Of a DNA stretch of 58,965 bases, positions 9,701-18,751 are shown piece after piece (the stretch's first letter is position 1; each line of letters begins with the position of its first letter). The DNA comes from Mycobacterium sp. 1245111.1. GTDB lineage: Bacteria > Actinomycetota > Actinomycetes > Mycobacteriales > Mycobacteriaceae. The DNA lies in the NCBI RefSeq assembly GCF_001673405.1, contig NZ_LZLV01000064.1:1-58965 (forward strand). The letters are read 5' to 3'. A program made the position numbers and the translations under genes. A model generated the notes under the pieces. It did no database searches. It was not told the DNA's origin and saw only the letters and a program-made list of their open reading frames with translations.

Positions 9701-10127
9701 CATTCACATCGATGTCGCCTGGGTCAGTGACCGCGTCTTCATTGATGTGAAATTTCGGTATGGGAACTTCGATAGCTCTGGGCCATAGGTCCTCTGCCCA
9801 TGCCAAAGCTGAAGCCAAAGGGTGATTTTCGTCGATTTCGTTCAGCGGGACGATCGCGGAACCACCTGGAGCTACCCCGCCGGCGACCTGAAACAACATC
9901 GGTCGTTGGATACCCTCGAACCAATAGATTCCCTCGGGAAGGGGAACATCGGCTTGCCAGAGAACTCGGCATTCATCGATGCGATCGACGAGATCCGTAA
10001 CCGGGTGGTCGAGTACGAGCGCGCGAATGAATGACGTGCGGCCGAGCGGAATGTCAAGTCGGTTGACGTCGGGGCAGTATCCGAATGATGGCCCGCCATC
10101 GATGCCGGGTGAAGCATTTGTGCTCAC
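6765..10127 (-). CDS. RapA/SNF2-family ATPase
   Basis: A 1120-residue SF2 motor. Residues 1-220 are a variable N-terminal region. The ATPase starts at FRPYQFKPVLKLL with ADEVGLGKT at 243-251 and the DEAH box at 349-352 (VIVDEAH), then FLTATPIN; the second lobe carries RIGRIDRIGQ, the RapA/SNF2 motif VI. The ~350 residues beyond are helical and charged, with no domain I can name. This architecture resembles bacterial RapA and the SNF2 proteins of some defence systems such as DISARM DrmD, but no DISARM methylase or DrmB partner is present. The GTG start overlaps the stop of an 18-codon mini-ORF that itself overlaps recD. The gene is therefore probably transcribed and translated in series with recCBD. 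Confidence 0.85.
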   Translation of the reverse strand: MSTNASPGIDGGPSFGYCPDVNRLDIPLGRTSFIRALVLDHPVTDLVDRIDECRVLWQADVPLPEGIYWFEGIQRPMLFQVAGGVAPGGSAIVPLNEIDENHPLASALAWAEDLWPRAIEVPIPKFHINEDAVTDPGDIDVNVRERRYLSRQWSYTVVVQGRKQTIIESKLRPRPRIDSPQTWVTGEPTPADRFGATLTRAKLLGKFANTLFSFRATRTTFRPYQFKPVLKLLQTGKARLLIADEVGLGKTIEAGLIWTELEARREADRVLVVCPSGLLNKWKEEMADRFEFELMELDGNGLTNFAEQHRQNRLPQRRAHISSLERLRTWDGLDDLKDVPPEFDLVIVDEAHAMRNQDTKSYALGTEIAEWADNLIFLTATPINLHQQDLLNLLELLAPEDYGDIRDLELRLEPNRITNSVAAKLVQKGVSGRDLLAELNKLGGTALGGPLMQRADFKLLTQLLDKDKLTPREIVDAKRYLADLNTLSTVITRTKKVEVDDRKAKRTEDRQDVIWTDAEEDFYAEYLAWCETRAKAMERPLYFAMQMPLRLASACLPMARRAVLDPVSFGAISDADSGDSATRLEPHAGLIEAASLLPETVDTKFDLLYEVLLHFHEKRKRALLFTHSRPTLAYLQQRLAHEFRVAVMHGGVDREGRRKIMASFRAGEYDFVLANRVASEGLDFEFCSAVINYDLPWNPMEIEQRIGRIDRIGQQEETIVVVNFVNESTIDERILSRLLDRIEIFESSIGALEPIIAVEATKVLQAGFDFTLSAEQREQRLHEAITAIEEQKAGVQDISDASSALLVSNDVDVAGLEDDLVRTGSYIGQRELALLIDDWARIDGAEGITFARDGVSVELRGNPAMAARVDELAKSNKRTRSEISSVTSFLRNELPMQLLLDQELARTSGGNLLTATSPLAMAAAAVPGHRQARFASLQISTLEEDVVPGIYVAVLATAVSASRAGDEIWGCAVTDEGRNAGEAPVHALLAALARGGLIDAPLPSLERLDRLAERAANQLDFRHVHEQAKRDSEFGALKEAKLISLEAQYHRRRAAIEKRIATTLSRGRRESSVDLFRSQLRRAEERFASLSEDVAGESQPEIRLEHLAVCVLEIIAGEPE

Positions 10128-10180
10128 GAGCTTGATCCCGGTCTTCTCAAATGTGCGGCACCGATATTGGCGGTACTCAT
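10124..10180 (-). CDS. 18-codon mini-ORF bridging recD and the SNF2 gene
   Basis: The recD stop TGA overlaps an ATG (ATGA at 10177-10180). That ATG opens an 18-codon frame (MSTANIGAAHLRRPGSSS), and its TGA overlaps the GTG start of the SNF2 gene (GTGA at 10124-10127). The double overlap would let a ribosome pass from recD to the cassette by termination-reinitiation. The SNF2 start itself has no good ribosome-binding site, which fits such coupling. The peptide matches nothing I recognise and may matter only as a bridge. It could also be the scar of a gene fusion or deletion. Confidence 0.4.
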   Translation of the reverse strand: MSTANIGAAHLRRPGSSS

Positions 10181-11871
10181 TTCTGCAACCTCAGCGTCAG
10201 CCCGGTTGCCCGCAGGGCACGCCTGCCGATCGCCGCTCGCACAGATGTTTCCGACCCGACCACCCGCACCTCCTCCTTCGCCCGAGTCACCGCCGTATAG
10301 AACAACTCCCGCGTCAACAGTCGCGAATCCTCGTCCGGGAGAAGCACTGTCACTTCATCAGCTTGACTGCCTTGCGACTTGTGAATCGTCATCGCATGCA
10401 TCGTCTCGACGTCGGACAGCCGGCTGGTCGCAAAGTCCAATGGCCCACCAGCACCGGCGATCACCGCCCGGAGCCCGTTGAGGCCGTTGATGACGACGCC
10501 GGCGTCGCCGTTATAGACATGGAGTCCGTAGTCATTGGCCGTCACCAGCAGTGGACGCCCGGCATACCATTCTGACCAGGGCGGCTGTCCAGTCTCTTCG
10601 GACAGCCATTTCTCAACCTGACGATTCCAGTGCCGCACGCCGTACGGCCCCGACCGGTGCGCGCACAGCAGTCGGTGCTCCTCCAGCGTCGCCAGCGCAA
10701 CCGCCGCGTCGCCGCACAGCGCAGCCTCGCGCAACCGCAGCGCATGCGGCAACAGCACCGAACGTAAAGCGTCAGAGTCATCTTCGATGAACTCGATGTG
10801 CTCACCGCCGGCATGTAACAGCTCCAGCGCACGATCCGCGTCACCGACGCGGATCGCTTCGGCGAGAAGTCCGATCGTCTTACCGAAGCGATATGACGTC
10901 CGAAGCGTCGCCACCCGCATGTCGCTTCGGGCCGAAATGCCGTCCACCAAATCGGCCAGCACAGCGCCGGCTTCCACCGACGCCAGCTGGTCGGCATCAC
11001 CGACGAGGATCAGGCGAGAATCAGGGCGCACCGCCTCCATTAGCCTGGCCATCATCGTCAGCGACACCATCGACGCCTCGTCGACGACAATCACGTCATG
11101 TGGCAACCGGTTTCCGCGATCATGCCGAAACCGCGACGACGTGTCCGGCCGGCTGCCCAACAGCCGATGCAGCGTCATTGCCCGCAGTTCGCCGAGCCGT
11201 AGACGATCGGGCTCGTCCAGCCTGGCTACTTCGATTTGCACGGCTTCGGCCAGCCGGGCCGCCGCCTTACCGGTCGGCGCCGCCAGTGCGATTCGCAGTC
11301 GTGAGGCGCCGGCCTGCTCGGCGAGCAGCGCCAGCAGCCGCGCGACCGTGGTGGTCTTACCAGTACCCGGACCGCCGGTAAGCACTGTGGCCGCTTGCGA
11401 CAGTGCGATTTCTGCCGCCACGCGCTGCTCTGCGTAGTCGGCAGGGAAGAGTCGATCCAAGGCAGGCACGTCGCCTGCCGGTTTGGAGAGCTGCAGCGCC
11501 AGCAAGTCGTCGCAGACTTGTTTCTCTTCGCGCCAGTACCGGTCGAGATAGAGCAGACGGTCGTCGTAGAGATGTAGTACCTGGCCGAGCAGCGCGCTCT
11601 CCCGCACCGCCGCCAGCCAATCCGAAGACGAGGGCCACGGCACGTCATCGATGCCTACGTCAGCCGCCACGGTCGCCAACTCGATACAGACTGACCCGCC
11701 CCGGAGTCCGCGCACCAGCAGCGCCACCGCCAGTGCCACGCTCTCGTCAGACTCCTTGCCGAGCAGGCAAATCCGATCGGCCACCCGAACGTCGGCAACG
11801 TCGAGCACACCAGCCTCGTTGAAAGCCGCAAGCAAGCCACGCGCACCGATAGCAAGCTCTACAGTGGTCAC
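10177..11871 (-). CDS. recD: Exodeoxyribonuclease V subunit alpha, RecD
   Basis: About 564 residues, close to the ~575 of M. tuberculosis RecD. It is the 5'-3' helicase subunit of RecBCD. Visible motifs are Walker A GGPGTGKTTTVA, APTGKAAARL, Walker B VVDEASM, GDADQL and the C-terminal HKSQGSQ with FYTAVTRAK. I choose GTG at 11871 because it overlaps the recB stop as GTGA and gives the family N-terminus; the frame stays open further upstream inside recB. In mycobacteria RecBCD is reported to serve single-strand annealing rather than the main recombination route, which AdnAB performs. Here recD is not the last gene of the unit, since the mini-ORF and helicase cassette follow without a gap. Confidence 0.95.
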   Translation of the reverse strand: MTTVELAIGARGLLAAFNEAGVLDVADVRVADRICLLGKESDESVALAVALLVRGLRGGSVCIELATVAADVGIDDVPWPSSSDWLAAVRESALLGQVLHLYDDRLLYLDRYWREEKQVCDDLLALQLSKPAGDVPALDRLFPADYAEQRVAAEIALSQAATVLTGGPGTGKTTTVARLLALLAEQAGASRLRIALAAPTGKAAARLAEAVQIEVARLDEPDRLRLGELRAMTLHRLLGSRPDTSSRFRHDRGNRLPHDVIVVDEASMVSLTMMARLMEAVRPDSRLILVGDADQLASVEAGAVLADLVDGISARSDMRVATLRTSYRFGKTIGLLAEAIRVGDADRALELLHAGGEHIEFIEDDSDALRSVLLPHALRLREAALCGDAAVALATLEEHRLLCAHRSGPYGVRHWNRQVEKWLSEETGQPPWSEWYAGRPLLVTANDYGLHVYNGDAGVVINGLNGLRAVIAGAGGPLDFATSRLSDVETMHAMTIHKSQGSQADEVTVLLPDEDSRLLTRELFYTAVTRAKEEVRVVGSETSVRAAIGRRALRATGLTLRLQK

Positions 11872-14800
11872 GCCGCGGCCCTCCCCGAGTCGAGAAGCTC
11901 CGAAAGCGCGACCACCAAGCCGACAGGCGGCTGCCAACTGAACACCCCGCACGGCTGACCGTCGATGACCGGCGTGTCGGTGCCGCACATGCCGCGGACG
12001 AACAGGTACAGCACCCCACCGAGGTGCGAAGCCGGGTCATAACCGGGCACACGCCACCGCAGATAGCGGTGCAGCACAACGGTATACAGCAGCGCCTGCA
12101 ACGGGTAGTCGGAGTGCAGCATCGCCTCAGCCAGCCGCCCGGGCCCGTAATCGGTGGCGTTGTCGCCCAGGTAGTTGGTCTTGTAGTCGACCACCAGGTA
12201 GCGCTTGTCGGGCAAACGCAGCACCGCGTCGATCGACCCGGACAGGTATCCACGTAACGATTGAGAGCCCAACGCGGCCGACGTCAGTCGATCGATATAC
12301 GGCGCCACCGGGTCGTTGTCGGTTAGGAAAGTACCCAGCAACAAACCGACGTCGGCGACCGACACGTTCGGGGCTACGCCGCGCACATCGCCGCCAGCCA
12401 GCGGAATCTCGAAATCTAGCTCTCGCAACCGATCTCGCAAACCAATCTGCCGCAGGGTCAGGCCGCCAGCCAACGAGCCCAACGACGTATCGTTCAAGGG
12501 CAGCATCGCCGCGGCCAAATCCGATGCCGTCACGTCCACCGAGTACCAGTTCAGCTCACGTCGTGCATGGGCCTCGAGCTCAACACCAAAGTCCGCGGCC
12601 GAAGGATCCGCGTTCTCCAGCACGGCGTGCACCAGCGTGCCGAACGTCGCACCCCTGGGCAACAAAGCCATCGGGGACGATACGGAAGGTCCGGAAGCGC
12701 TCTCTGTCAACGGGATATCGCCGGTTTCGTCGTCGAGCTCGGTGACCTCGGGTTCGCTGCTGACGCCAATGGTCTCGGCCACCTTGACAAGACCCGAATA
12801 AGAGGTGCGCCGCCACCCGGTGTCGATACTGCGATGGAAGTGTCGTATCCCGAGGTCCGGCGGCGTAGGCCGAATAGGTACCGGCGGGGCTTCGGCGATC
12901 ACCGCCGGCTCGATGACCGGACCGCCCGCAGCCTCCCACTCCCGGAAGCGGGCCATCGCATCGTCGTCGGTGATCTTCGGCGGGTCGCACCGGACGGGGA
13001 CGATCGGCTCGCCCGGTCGACGGCCACGGAACAGCCGGGAAATGCCACCGTTCGGTTCGTCGTAGGACGGCGCCCACCACACCACCACCTGCGACTGCGC
13101 CCGCGTCATCGCGACGTAGCTCAATCGACATGCATCGCTGGCGTCTTCGAGCCGGCCTTGCTGCTTGGCGTGCGCGACACCGGGGCCGTTCGGGCCGCCG
13201 ATATACAGGCAGCGCTCTCGGTCCTCGTGATAGACGACTAGGTCGTGATCCTGAACGTTGCGGTTAAACAAGAACGGCACGTAGACAACTGGGAATTGCA
13301 GCCCCTTGGCCGCGTACACCGTCATCACTTGAACGGCGGTCGCATCGCTGTCGAGTCGACGGTTGCGTTCGGTGGCGCCGCTGCGCTCCTCGCGTTGCTT
13401 ACGCAACCAGTCGCGCAGCCCCGGCAAGCCCAATCGCTCATGATGCGCGACGTCCTGCAACAGCTGAGTGACGTGAGCAAGATCGGTCATCCGCCGCTCA
13501 CCGTCATCCCAGGACAGCACCCGATCGCCCATCCCGCGCAACTGTGCGGCCTCGAACACTGCCGCGACGCCGCGTTCCCGGGCATGCGCGGCCCACTCGC
13601 GCAGGGTGTCGGCGACCCGGTCGGTTAGTGAGTCACCGCCGGCAGCAAGAGATTCCGCGGTCTCACCGAAGAACACGGTTGCCGCGGCTGCACGCACCAT
13701 CCCCGGGCGGTGCGGTTGGTCGAAGGCCTCCAGCAGACAGAGCCAGTCAGTGGCGGCGTTGGATGTGAACACGTCGGTGTTGCCGGTGTACACGACCGGA
13801 ATGCCGGCGTCGCACATCGCCTGGAAGCAGACCTCGGCGTCGCGGTGCCGCTCGACGATCACCGCGATGTCGCGGGCCCGCAGTGGCTCGCTGTCGAACG
13901 TGGCACCGCTGGTCAGCAATGCGCTGACATCGGCGGCAAGGTCGGCGCCAATATGCTCGCGGAAGCGGTCGATCGCAACATTCTGAACGCCTCTACAGCC
14001 GAACATCTCTCGCTGCACGACCCGGAGCCGGAACGGGTCGTTGTGCGGTGCGCCCGCAAGCCGGTGGCCCTGGTGGTGCGCCGTCACGTCCTCGACCACG
14101 ATGGCGGCATCCCCGAGTTGCGCGCCACCGAGCAGCACCTGCAGCCGGTCCAGCAGCGCGGAATCGCTGCGCCAGTTCGTCGCCAATGTCTTCCGCGTAC
14201 CGGCCGTCTTCGCCGCCTCCAGATACGTCACGATGTCGCCGCCACGGAAGGCGTAGATGGCCTGCTTCGGATCGCCGATCAGGATCACCGTGGAGCGCCC
14301 GCCGAACGCGCGCTCGATCACCTGCCACTGGACCTGGTCAGTGTCCTGGAATTCGTCGACCATGACGATCGGCCAGCGGTGGTGCATCCGCTGTCGGGCG
14401 GGGGAGTCATCAGTGTCGAGCGCTTCGGCCAGCTGGCTGAGTAGATCGTCGTAGCCGAGGACACCGAGGCGTCTCTTGCGCGTGTCCAGCTCGGCCAGAA
14501 CATCTTTCGCGAAGACGACCCGCGCGGCGGCCTCGGAGCCGGGCTGCGCGTCGCGGGGCCGCAGGTCGGCGGCGGGGTTGTTGACCACCTCGCGCGCCAG
14601 CTTGAGCGCAGAGCCGTACTGCAGCGGCGGGTCGTCGGGCTCCTGCCCGAAGTGGGCCAGATACAGGTCGTCGACGATCTCGGTGGTGAGGTCGTCGAGG
14701 CTCTCCAGCAGGGTGACATTGGCGGCACTGTCGCCCGCGACGCCGAGCGATCGGAGCACCAGCTGGCAGAACTGGTGTGTGGTGGCGATGGTGGCCGCGT

Positions 14801-15143
14801 CGAAACCGGCCAGCGCATCGCGCAGCCGCTGCTCGCGGATGGCACGCGCCTCGTCGGGGGCGTCAATCAGCCACTGCGCCAGTTGGTTATCCCCGACGGT
14901 CGACGGATCGTCGAAAGCGGCTACGGCATCGGCGATTTGGCGGCGAACACGCTCGCGGAGCTCCTGGCTGGCCGATCGACTGAAGGTGATGAGTAGCATC
15001 TGGTCGAGCGTGGCCACGCCCTCGGCGAGATAGCGCGTCACCAGGCCTGCCAGCGCGAACGTCTTGCCCGTCCCGGCGCTGGCCTGCAGGACGGTGGTGG
15101 AGCGTTCAGTCGGCAATGGGCCGAGCAGGTCGAAAGGTTCCAT
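11868..15143 (-). CDS. recB: Exodeoxyribonuclease V subunit beta, RecB
   Basis: About 1091 residues, matching the ~1094 of M. tuberculosis RecB. It is the 3'-5' helicase and nuclease subunit. The N-terminus MEPFDLLGPLP is followed directly by Walker A (SAGTGKTFAL), then MVDEFQDTD as Walker B and VMTVYAAKGLQFPVVYVP as motif V. The C-terminal nuclease shows the family signature VVDYKTNYLG with its catalytic D-x-K. The ATG at 15143 shares one base with the recC stop (TGATG); a GTG three bases upstream is also possible. The ATG version aligns best with the M. tuberculosis start as I remember it. The start of recD overlaps its stop. Confidence 0.96.
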   Translation of the reverse strand: MEPFDLLGPLPTERSTTVLQASAGTGKTFALAGLVTRYLAEGVATLDQMLLITFSRSASQELRERVRRQIADAVAAFDDPSTVGDNQLAQWLIDAPDEARAIREQRLRDALAGFDAATIATTHQFCQLVLRSLGVAGDSAANVTLLESLDDLTTEIVDDLYLAHFGQEPDDPPLQYGSALKLAREVVNNPAADLRPRDAQPGSEAAARVVFAKDVLAELDTRKRRLGVLGYDDLLSQLAEALDTDDSPARQRMHHRWPIVMVDEFQDTDQVQWQVIERAFGGRSTVILIGDPKQAIYAFRGGDIVTYLEAAKTAGTRKTLATNWRSDSALLDRLQVLLGGAQLGDAAIVVEDVTAHHQGHRLAGAPHNDPFRLRVVQREMFGCRGVQNVAIDRFREHIGADLAADVSALLTSGATFDSEPLRARDIAVIVERHRDAEVCFQAMCDAGIPVVYTGNTDVFTSNAATDWLCLLEAFDQPHRPGMVRAAAATVFFGETAESLAAGGDSLTDRVADTLREWAAHARERGVAAVFEAAQLRGMGDRVLSWDDGERRMTDLAHVTQLLQDVAHHERLGLPGLRDWLRKQREERSGATERNRRLDSDATAVQVMTVYAAKGLQFPVVYVPFLFNRNVQDHDLVVYHEDRERCLYIGGPNGPGVAHAKQQGRLEDASDACRLSYVAMTRAQSQVVVWWAPSYDEPNGGISRLFRGRRPGEPIVPVRCDPPKITDDDAMARFREWEAAGGPVIEPAVIAEAPPVPIRPTPPDLGIRHFHRSIDTGWRRTSYSGLVKVAETIGVSSEPEVTELDDETGDIPLTESASGPSVSSPMALLPRGATFGTLVHAVLENADPSAADFGVELEAHARRELNWYSVDVTASDLAAAMLPLNDTSLGSLAGGLTLRQIGLRDRLRELDFEIPLAGGDVRGVAPNVSVADVGLLLGTFLTDNDPVAPYIDRLTSAALGSQSLRGYLSGSIDAVLRLPDKRYLVVDYKTNYLGDNATDYGPGRLAEAMLHSDYPLQALLYTVVLHRYLRWRVPGYDPASHLGGVLYLFVRGMCGTDTPVIDGQPCGVFSWQPPVGLVVALSELLDSGRAAA

Positions 15144-18100
15144 CACACCGTGATCCGCTCGGCGCGCAGCATCGGTAACCAGAGCCGGCAGGCATAGGCG
15201 CCGAGTCGATTGCCTTCGCTATCGAATTCCTCACCCGACCGCAGCGGTGTCATCAGGGCGGAGAGCTTCGCGTCGGCACCCCACGCTTGGATGTGCGCGG
15301 GCGACACGTCTTCGCCTGGAAACTTTTTGCTATACCAGCGGTATTCAGCTTCCTTGACCGGGTCTTCGCCTTCAAACCGTGCAGCCGCCCACGCATAGGA
15401 GGTCTTGACCGGCAACGGCAACGGCTCCCGACGCCCCGCGTCATAGATCGCCACCAACTCGCGCAGGACTTCGGTGGCGTCGCTGTCGGGCCGACCGATT
15501 TCCTCGACCCGCGGCGTGGTGCCCCGCCTCGGCCGGCCGATGCACGCCGCCGACCAGTCTGTGCGGGAATCGTGAGCGTATAACGCCAGCAACGGAATCC
15601 ACGACTCCATCAAGTGCTTGCCATCCAATTTGGAATAGGTCACCGATACCAGTCGCTGGCCGTAGACCGCGGGTACCGTGCCGCTGAGCCGTCGCCCACC
15701 GCCGAGCTCGATGTCGACCTCGTATGGCCTGGAATCCCCGGTGCGGTATTGCTGCGCGGCGTTTGCTAGCAGAGCGGCCTGATCGCGGATCTCAGTGGCC
15801 TTGCGCCAGCCCAGTTTTCCCGGTGGCAGTGTGCCGCGACGCCATTCCGCCTCGCGTGCTTGATCATCGGTCATGCCGCGTAGCACGTCGTGAAGAATCC
15901 GGTCGCCGACCGACCACTCCTCGAGGTTGTCGAGGTCGACCGGCATCGCGTCTTCGACGCTCTCGATGTCGCGTGGCAACGTGAAGTCCAGTGCCCGGAA
16001 GAACCCTTTTACCGGATCTTTGAAAAAGCCGATCAAATCGGCCAGGATGACGTCCTCGAGGGGTTGGGGCGGCAGCGGTCCGGAAATGAATGCCGAATGT
16101 GCGTGGCGGTCGCCGGCGCTGGCCTTGGCCGCCCGCAGTGCGGTCGGGTCGAAGCTGAATGGGACGTTCGGCACCAGCCGACCGGGTTCGACATTGCGAA
16201 TGTCGAAGGGCTGCAAGGGATGATGCACGACGATGTCGTCGCGGATCTTCTCGGGTGTGGTGGCATCGAGGGTGTCCAGCAGCTCGTCCAGCGGTACCGC
16301 GGGTGGGCGAGGCTGACCGGTGTATTGGTTGGCACCGGTATACGTGATGATCAGCTTCTCGGTGGCCGCGCCGATGGCATCGAGCAGCAATTGCCGGTCC
16401 TCGGAACGGATGTCGCGTTCCCCGGTCATCGGCTCGCGAGCTAACGCGTCGTCGCCATCAATGACACCGATCCGCGGGAATACGCCGTCGTCGAGACCGA
16501 CGAGGCACACCACCCGGTGCGGAACGGACCGCATCGGCACCATGGTGCACACGGTCAGGGTTCCGGTGCGGAAGTTGGCCCGTGTCGGCCGGCCAGCGAG
16601 ATGCCGGTCGAGCAGTGCCCGAATGTCGGGTAGTCGTAGCTCGGTATTCGCACGAGAGCTAGCTTGCTCCAACATGTCTGCGAACTCGCGCTGCATCTGT
16701 CTGGTCTGCCACGCGTCATCGTCGCCGATCCGCGTCAACGACGTGATGCCGTCGCTCAACGCGCTGAGCCACGCATTCAACGGTTGTGCGCCGGACAGCG
16801 AATTGGCCGCCCGCTCGAGGCGGCAGGCGAATTCCGCTAGCTGTCCGGCCAATTCGACGCGGTTGCTGCTGACGTCATCCAACGGCAGGGTTCGGTCGAT
16901 CCAGGCGTGGGCGTCGTCGGACATCGCGACACCGGTCAGTATCCGGTCGATGCCGAAACGCCATGTGTTGTGGACGAAGTCGACGTGGTACGGCTTGCGG
17001 TGTTCTTGATCGAAGCCCCAACGGATGTTGGCCTGTCGGACCCAGCGGGTGATCGACTCCAAGTCGTCGTCGGTGAACCCGAACCGGGCTCGCACCGGTG
17101 CGGTCTGCGCGATGTTCAGCACCTCGGTGGCTGTGACGCGGCCGTCGGCCAACGACAGCAGCTGGGAGGCCAGGCCGAGCAGCGGGTTGGTTTGGATCAG
17201 CGAACGGTCCGCTAGCTTGACCCGCAGCCGGTGGGCCGGATGCGCGCCGTGCACGACGTCGCCGAGCCCGAAGTCGGCGATGATCAGCGGCGCGTACGTC
17301 TCGATGTCCGGGCACATCACCAAGATGTCGCGCGGCTCCAAAGTCTGGTCATCCTGCAGCAGACCGAGCAGCACCTCGCGCAGAACGTCGACCTGACGGG
17401 CCGGGCCGTGGCAGCTGTGCAGCTGCACCGAGCGATCATCCGCTGAGAGCATACGGCCTTGTGGCTGAACGGCATTCGCCGCGATGTCAGCTTGTAGCCA
17501 GCCCAAGAGCGTCTTAGCGCGATCTGTGATCGGTAGGTATTCGTCGGTGTTGACGTCGGCCGGCAGGCTGCGCTGGAGTTCACGGAGGTCGCGTCCGAGC
17601 GTGGCCAACAACGGATGGTCCACTTGGCGGTGACTGGTGTCTTCGCGGCGGGGGACAGGCCCGTGCTGCCCCGCAAGCTTCGCCCACAATGCATCGCTGG
17701 GGTGTGGCATCCACAGGTGCAGATCGTGGTGGGTGGACAACGCCTGCAGCAGTTCGATGTCGGTGCACGCCAGCCGGGTGGGCCCGAACAGCGACAGCCG
17801 CTGCGGTAGGTCGCTCGGCCCTTCCTGCAATCGCGTGACGGTCTTCTGCTGCCGGATGTGCGGGGGATCGGCGTCGATACGTTCGACGAGTGCGCTCCAC
17901 AGTTCCGGTTGCCAGCGCAGGTCGTCGTCGAGGCCATCGGAATTGCCGTCGAGCCAGTCGATGAGCAGCTGGGGACGCTGGCGGGCGTAGGAGGCGAACA
18001 GGCCAGCCAGCCGTCGCGCCACCGAATACCTTCGGCCCCTACGTAATTCGGCCTCATCACCCGCGTCGAAATGGCCCAGATGTCTGGCGAGGATCGCGCA

Positions 18101-18427
18101 CCACGGTTGGTCGAGCGAAGCGTCGATCGTCTCCAGTAACGGCCACGTCATCGCATCGGGTGACCATGGATCGTCGTCGACCGTGTCGGTGATCTCGGCG
18201 ATCAGTGACCCCGGGCTGCGGAAGGCGATGCCGGCGCACACTCCATCGCCTCCGCGACCGGTGCCCAAGACATGGGAGAGCCGCTGGCTGAGCCAGCGCT
18301 CGACGCCATGGGCGGGCACCAGAACGAGTTCCTCAGCGAACGGGTCAGGCAGCGGGCTGGACAGCAACGTGCCCAGCCGGTCAGCGAGTAGGTCGGTGCG
18401 CTCGGCACGGTGGACGTGAAGTGCCAT
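15143..18427 (-). CDS. recC: Exodeoxyribonuclease V subunit gamma, RecC
   Basis: About 1094 residues, the Chi-recognition and scaffold subunit of RecBCD, first gene of the recCBD unit. The protein begins MALHVHRAERTDLLADRLG, as in other mycobacteria, so I start it at the ATG at 18427 (AGGG lies about ten bases upstream) rather than at earlier codons in the open frame. Recognisable blocks include LVLVPAHGVERWLSQRLS near the N-terminus and VCLVGLDDGVFPR in the middle. As expected for RecC there is no intact Walker A. The gene faces away from the hydrolase pseudogene, so the operon promoter should lie in the intergenic region just upstream. Confidence 0.95.
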   Translation of the reverse strand: MALHVHRAERTDLLADRLGTLLSSPLPDPFAEELVLVPAHGVERWLSQRLSHVLGTGRGGDGVCAGIAFRSPGSLIAEITDTVDDDPWSPDAMTWPLLETIDASLDQPWCAILARHLGHFDAGDEAELRRGRRYSVARRLAGLFASYARQRPQLLIDWLDGNSDGLDDDLRWQPELWSALVERIDADPPHIRQQKTVTRLQEGPSDLPQRLSLFGPTRLACTDIELLQALSTHHDLHLWMPHPSDALWAKLAGQHGPVPRREDTSHRQVDHPLLATLGRDLRELQRSLPADVNTDEYLPITDRAKTLLGWLQADIAANAVQPQGRMLSADDRSVQLHSCHGPARQVDVLREVLLGLLQDDQTLEPRDILVMCPDIETYAPLIIADFGLGDVVHGAHPAHRLRVKLADRSLIQTNPLLGLASQLLSLADGRVTATEVLNIAQTAPVRARFGFTDDDLESITRWVRQANIRWGFDQEHRKPYHVDFVHNTWRFGIDRILTGVAMSDDAHAWIDRTLPLDDVSSNRVELAGQLAEFACRLERAANSLSGAQPLNAWLSALSDGITSLTRIGDDDAWQTRQMQREFADMLEQASSRANTELRLPDIRALLDRHLAGRPTRANFRTGTLTVCTMVPMRSVPHRVVCLVGLDDGVFPRIGVIDGDDALAREPMTGERDIRSEDRQLLLDAIGAATEKLIITYTGANQYTGQPRPPAVPLDELLDTLDATTPEKIRDDIVVHHPLQPFDIRNVEPGRLVPNVPFSFDPTALRAAKASAGDRHAHSAFISGPLPPQPLEDVILADLIGFFKDPVKGFFRALDFTLPRDIESVEDAMPVDLDNLEEWSVGDRILHDVLRGMTDDQAREAEWRRGTLPPGKLGWRKATEIRDQAALLANAAQQYRTGDSRPYEVDIELGGGRRLSGTVPAVYGQRLVSVTYSKLDGKHLMESWIPLLALYAHDSRTDWSAACIGRPRRGTTPRVEEIGRPDSDATEVLRELVAIYDAGRREPLPLPVKTSYAWAAARFEGEDPVKEAEYRWYSKKFPGEDVSPAHIQAWGADAKLSALMTPLRSGEEFDSEGNRLGAYACRLWLPMLRAERITV

Positions 18428-18751
18428 CGTCGTCACCCTAAAACGAGACGCACGTACCGTTGGCCGATCGAGCGATTTATCGTACGAACGTATCAACGCC
18501 CATCAGCCCTCGGCCAGCTCTTCGTGTTGTGCGACGGGGAAGGCAGGCATCGTGGCGGCCGGGTCTGACAATTTCGCGCCTGCGCTCGCCCGCTGGAACG
18601 GCCTCTCTACGGCGGACAACCAGCGCGAGCTGAGTAGTAGACCACTGCGCCGCACGTCACCGGCAGTGTGACCCATCGTTGCCACATCGGTTCCATGCGT
18701 CCCCCGTCGTGACCGCGCCCCGTCGGGGGCCAGAACGGGTACCCCCGACCA
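18428..18751. other. Divergent intergenic region upstream of recC
   Basis: About 324 bases between recC (minus) and the hydrolase pseudogene (plus). It holds no convincing gene. A short symmetrical element, TCGTACGA, lies near 18479-18486 on the recC side and could belong to a regulatory site. I do not see a clear mycobacterial LexA box. The promoters for the recCBD-helicase unit and for the hydrolase are expected here, but I cannot place them with confidence. Confidence 0.4.

Noticed and set aside
10128..10180. Frameshift joining the mini-ORF to the SNF2 N-terminus
   Set aside because: The two overlapping start/stop pairs are clean and the mini-ORF has no SNF2-like sequence, so separate reading frames are more likely; comparison with relatives would settle it.
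1063..18427. Assignment of the helicase cassette to DISARM, Druantia or Zorya
   Set aside because: No methyltransferase, DrmB/DUF1998, DruE or ZorAB-type gene is present; only general motor similarity remains.
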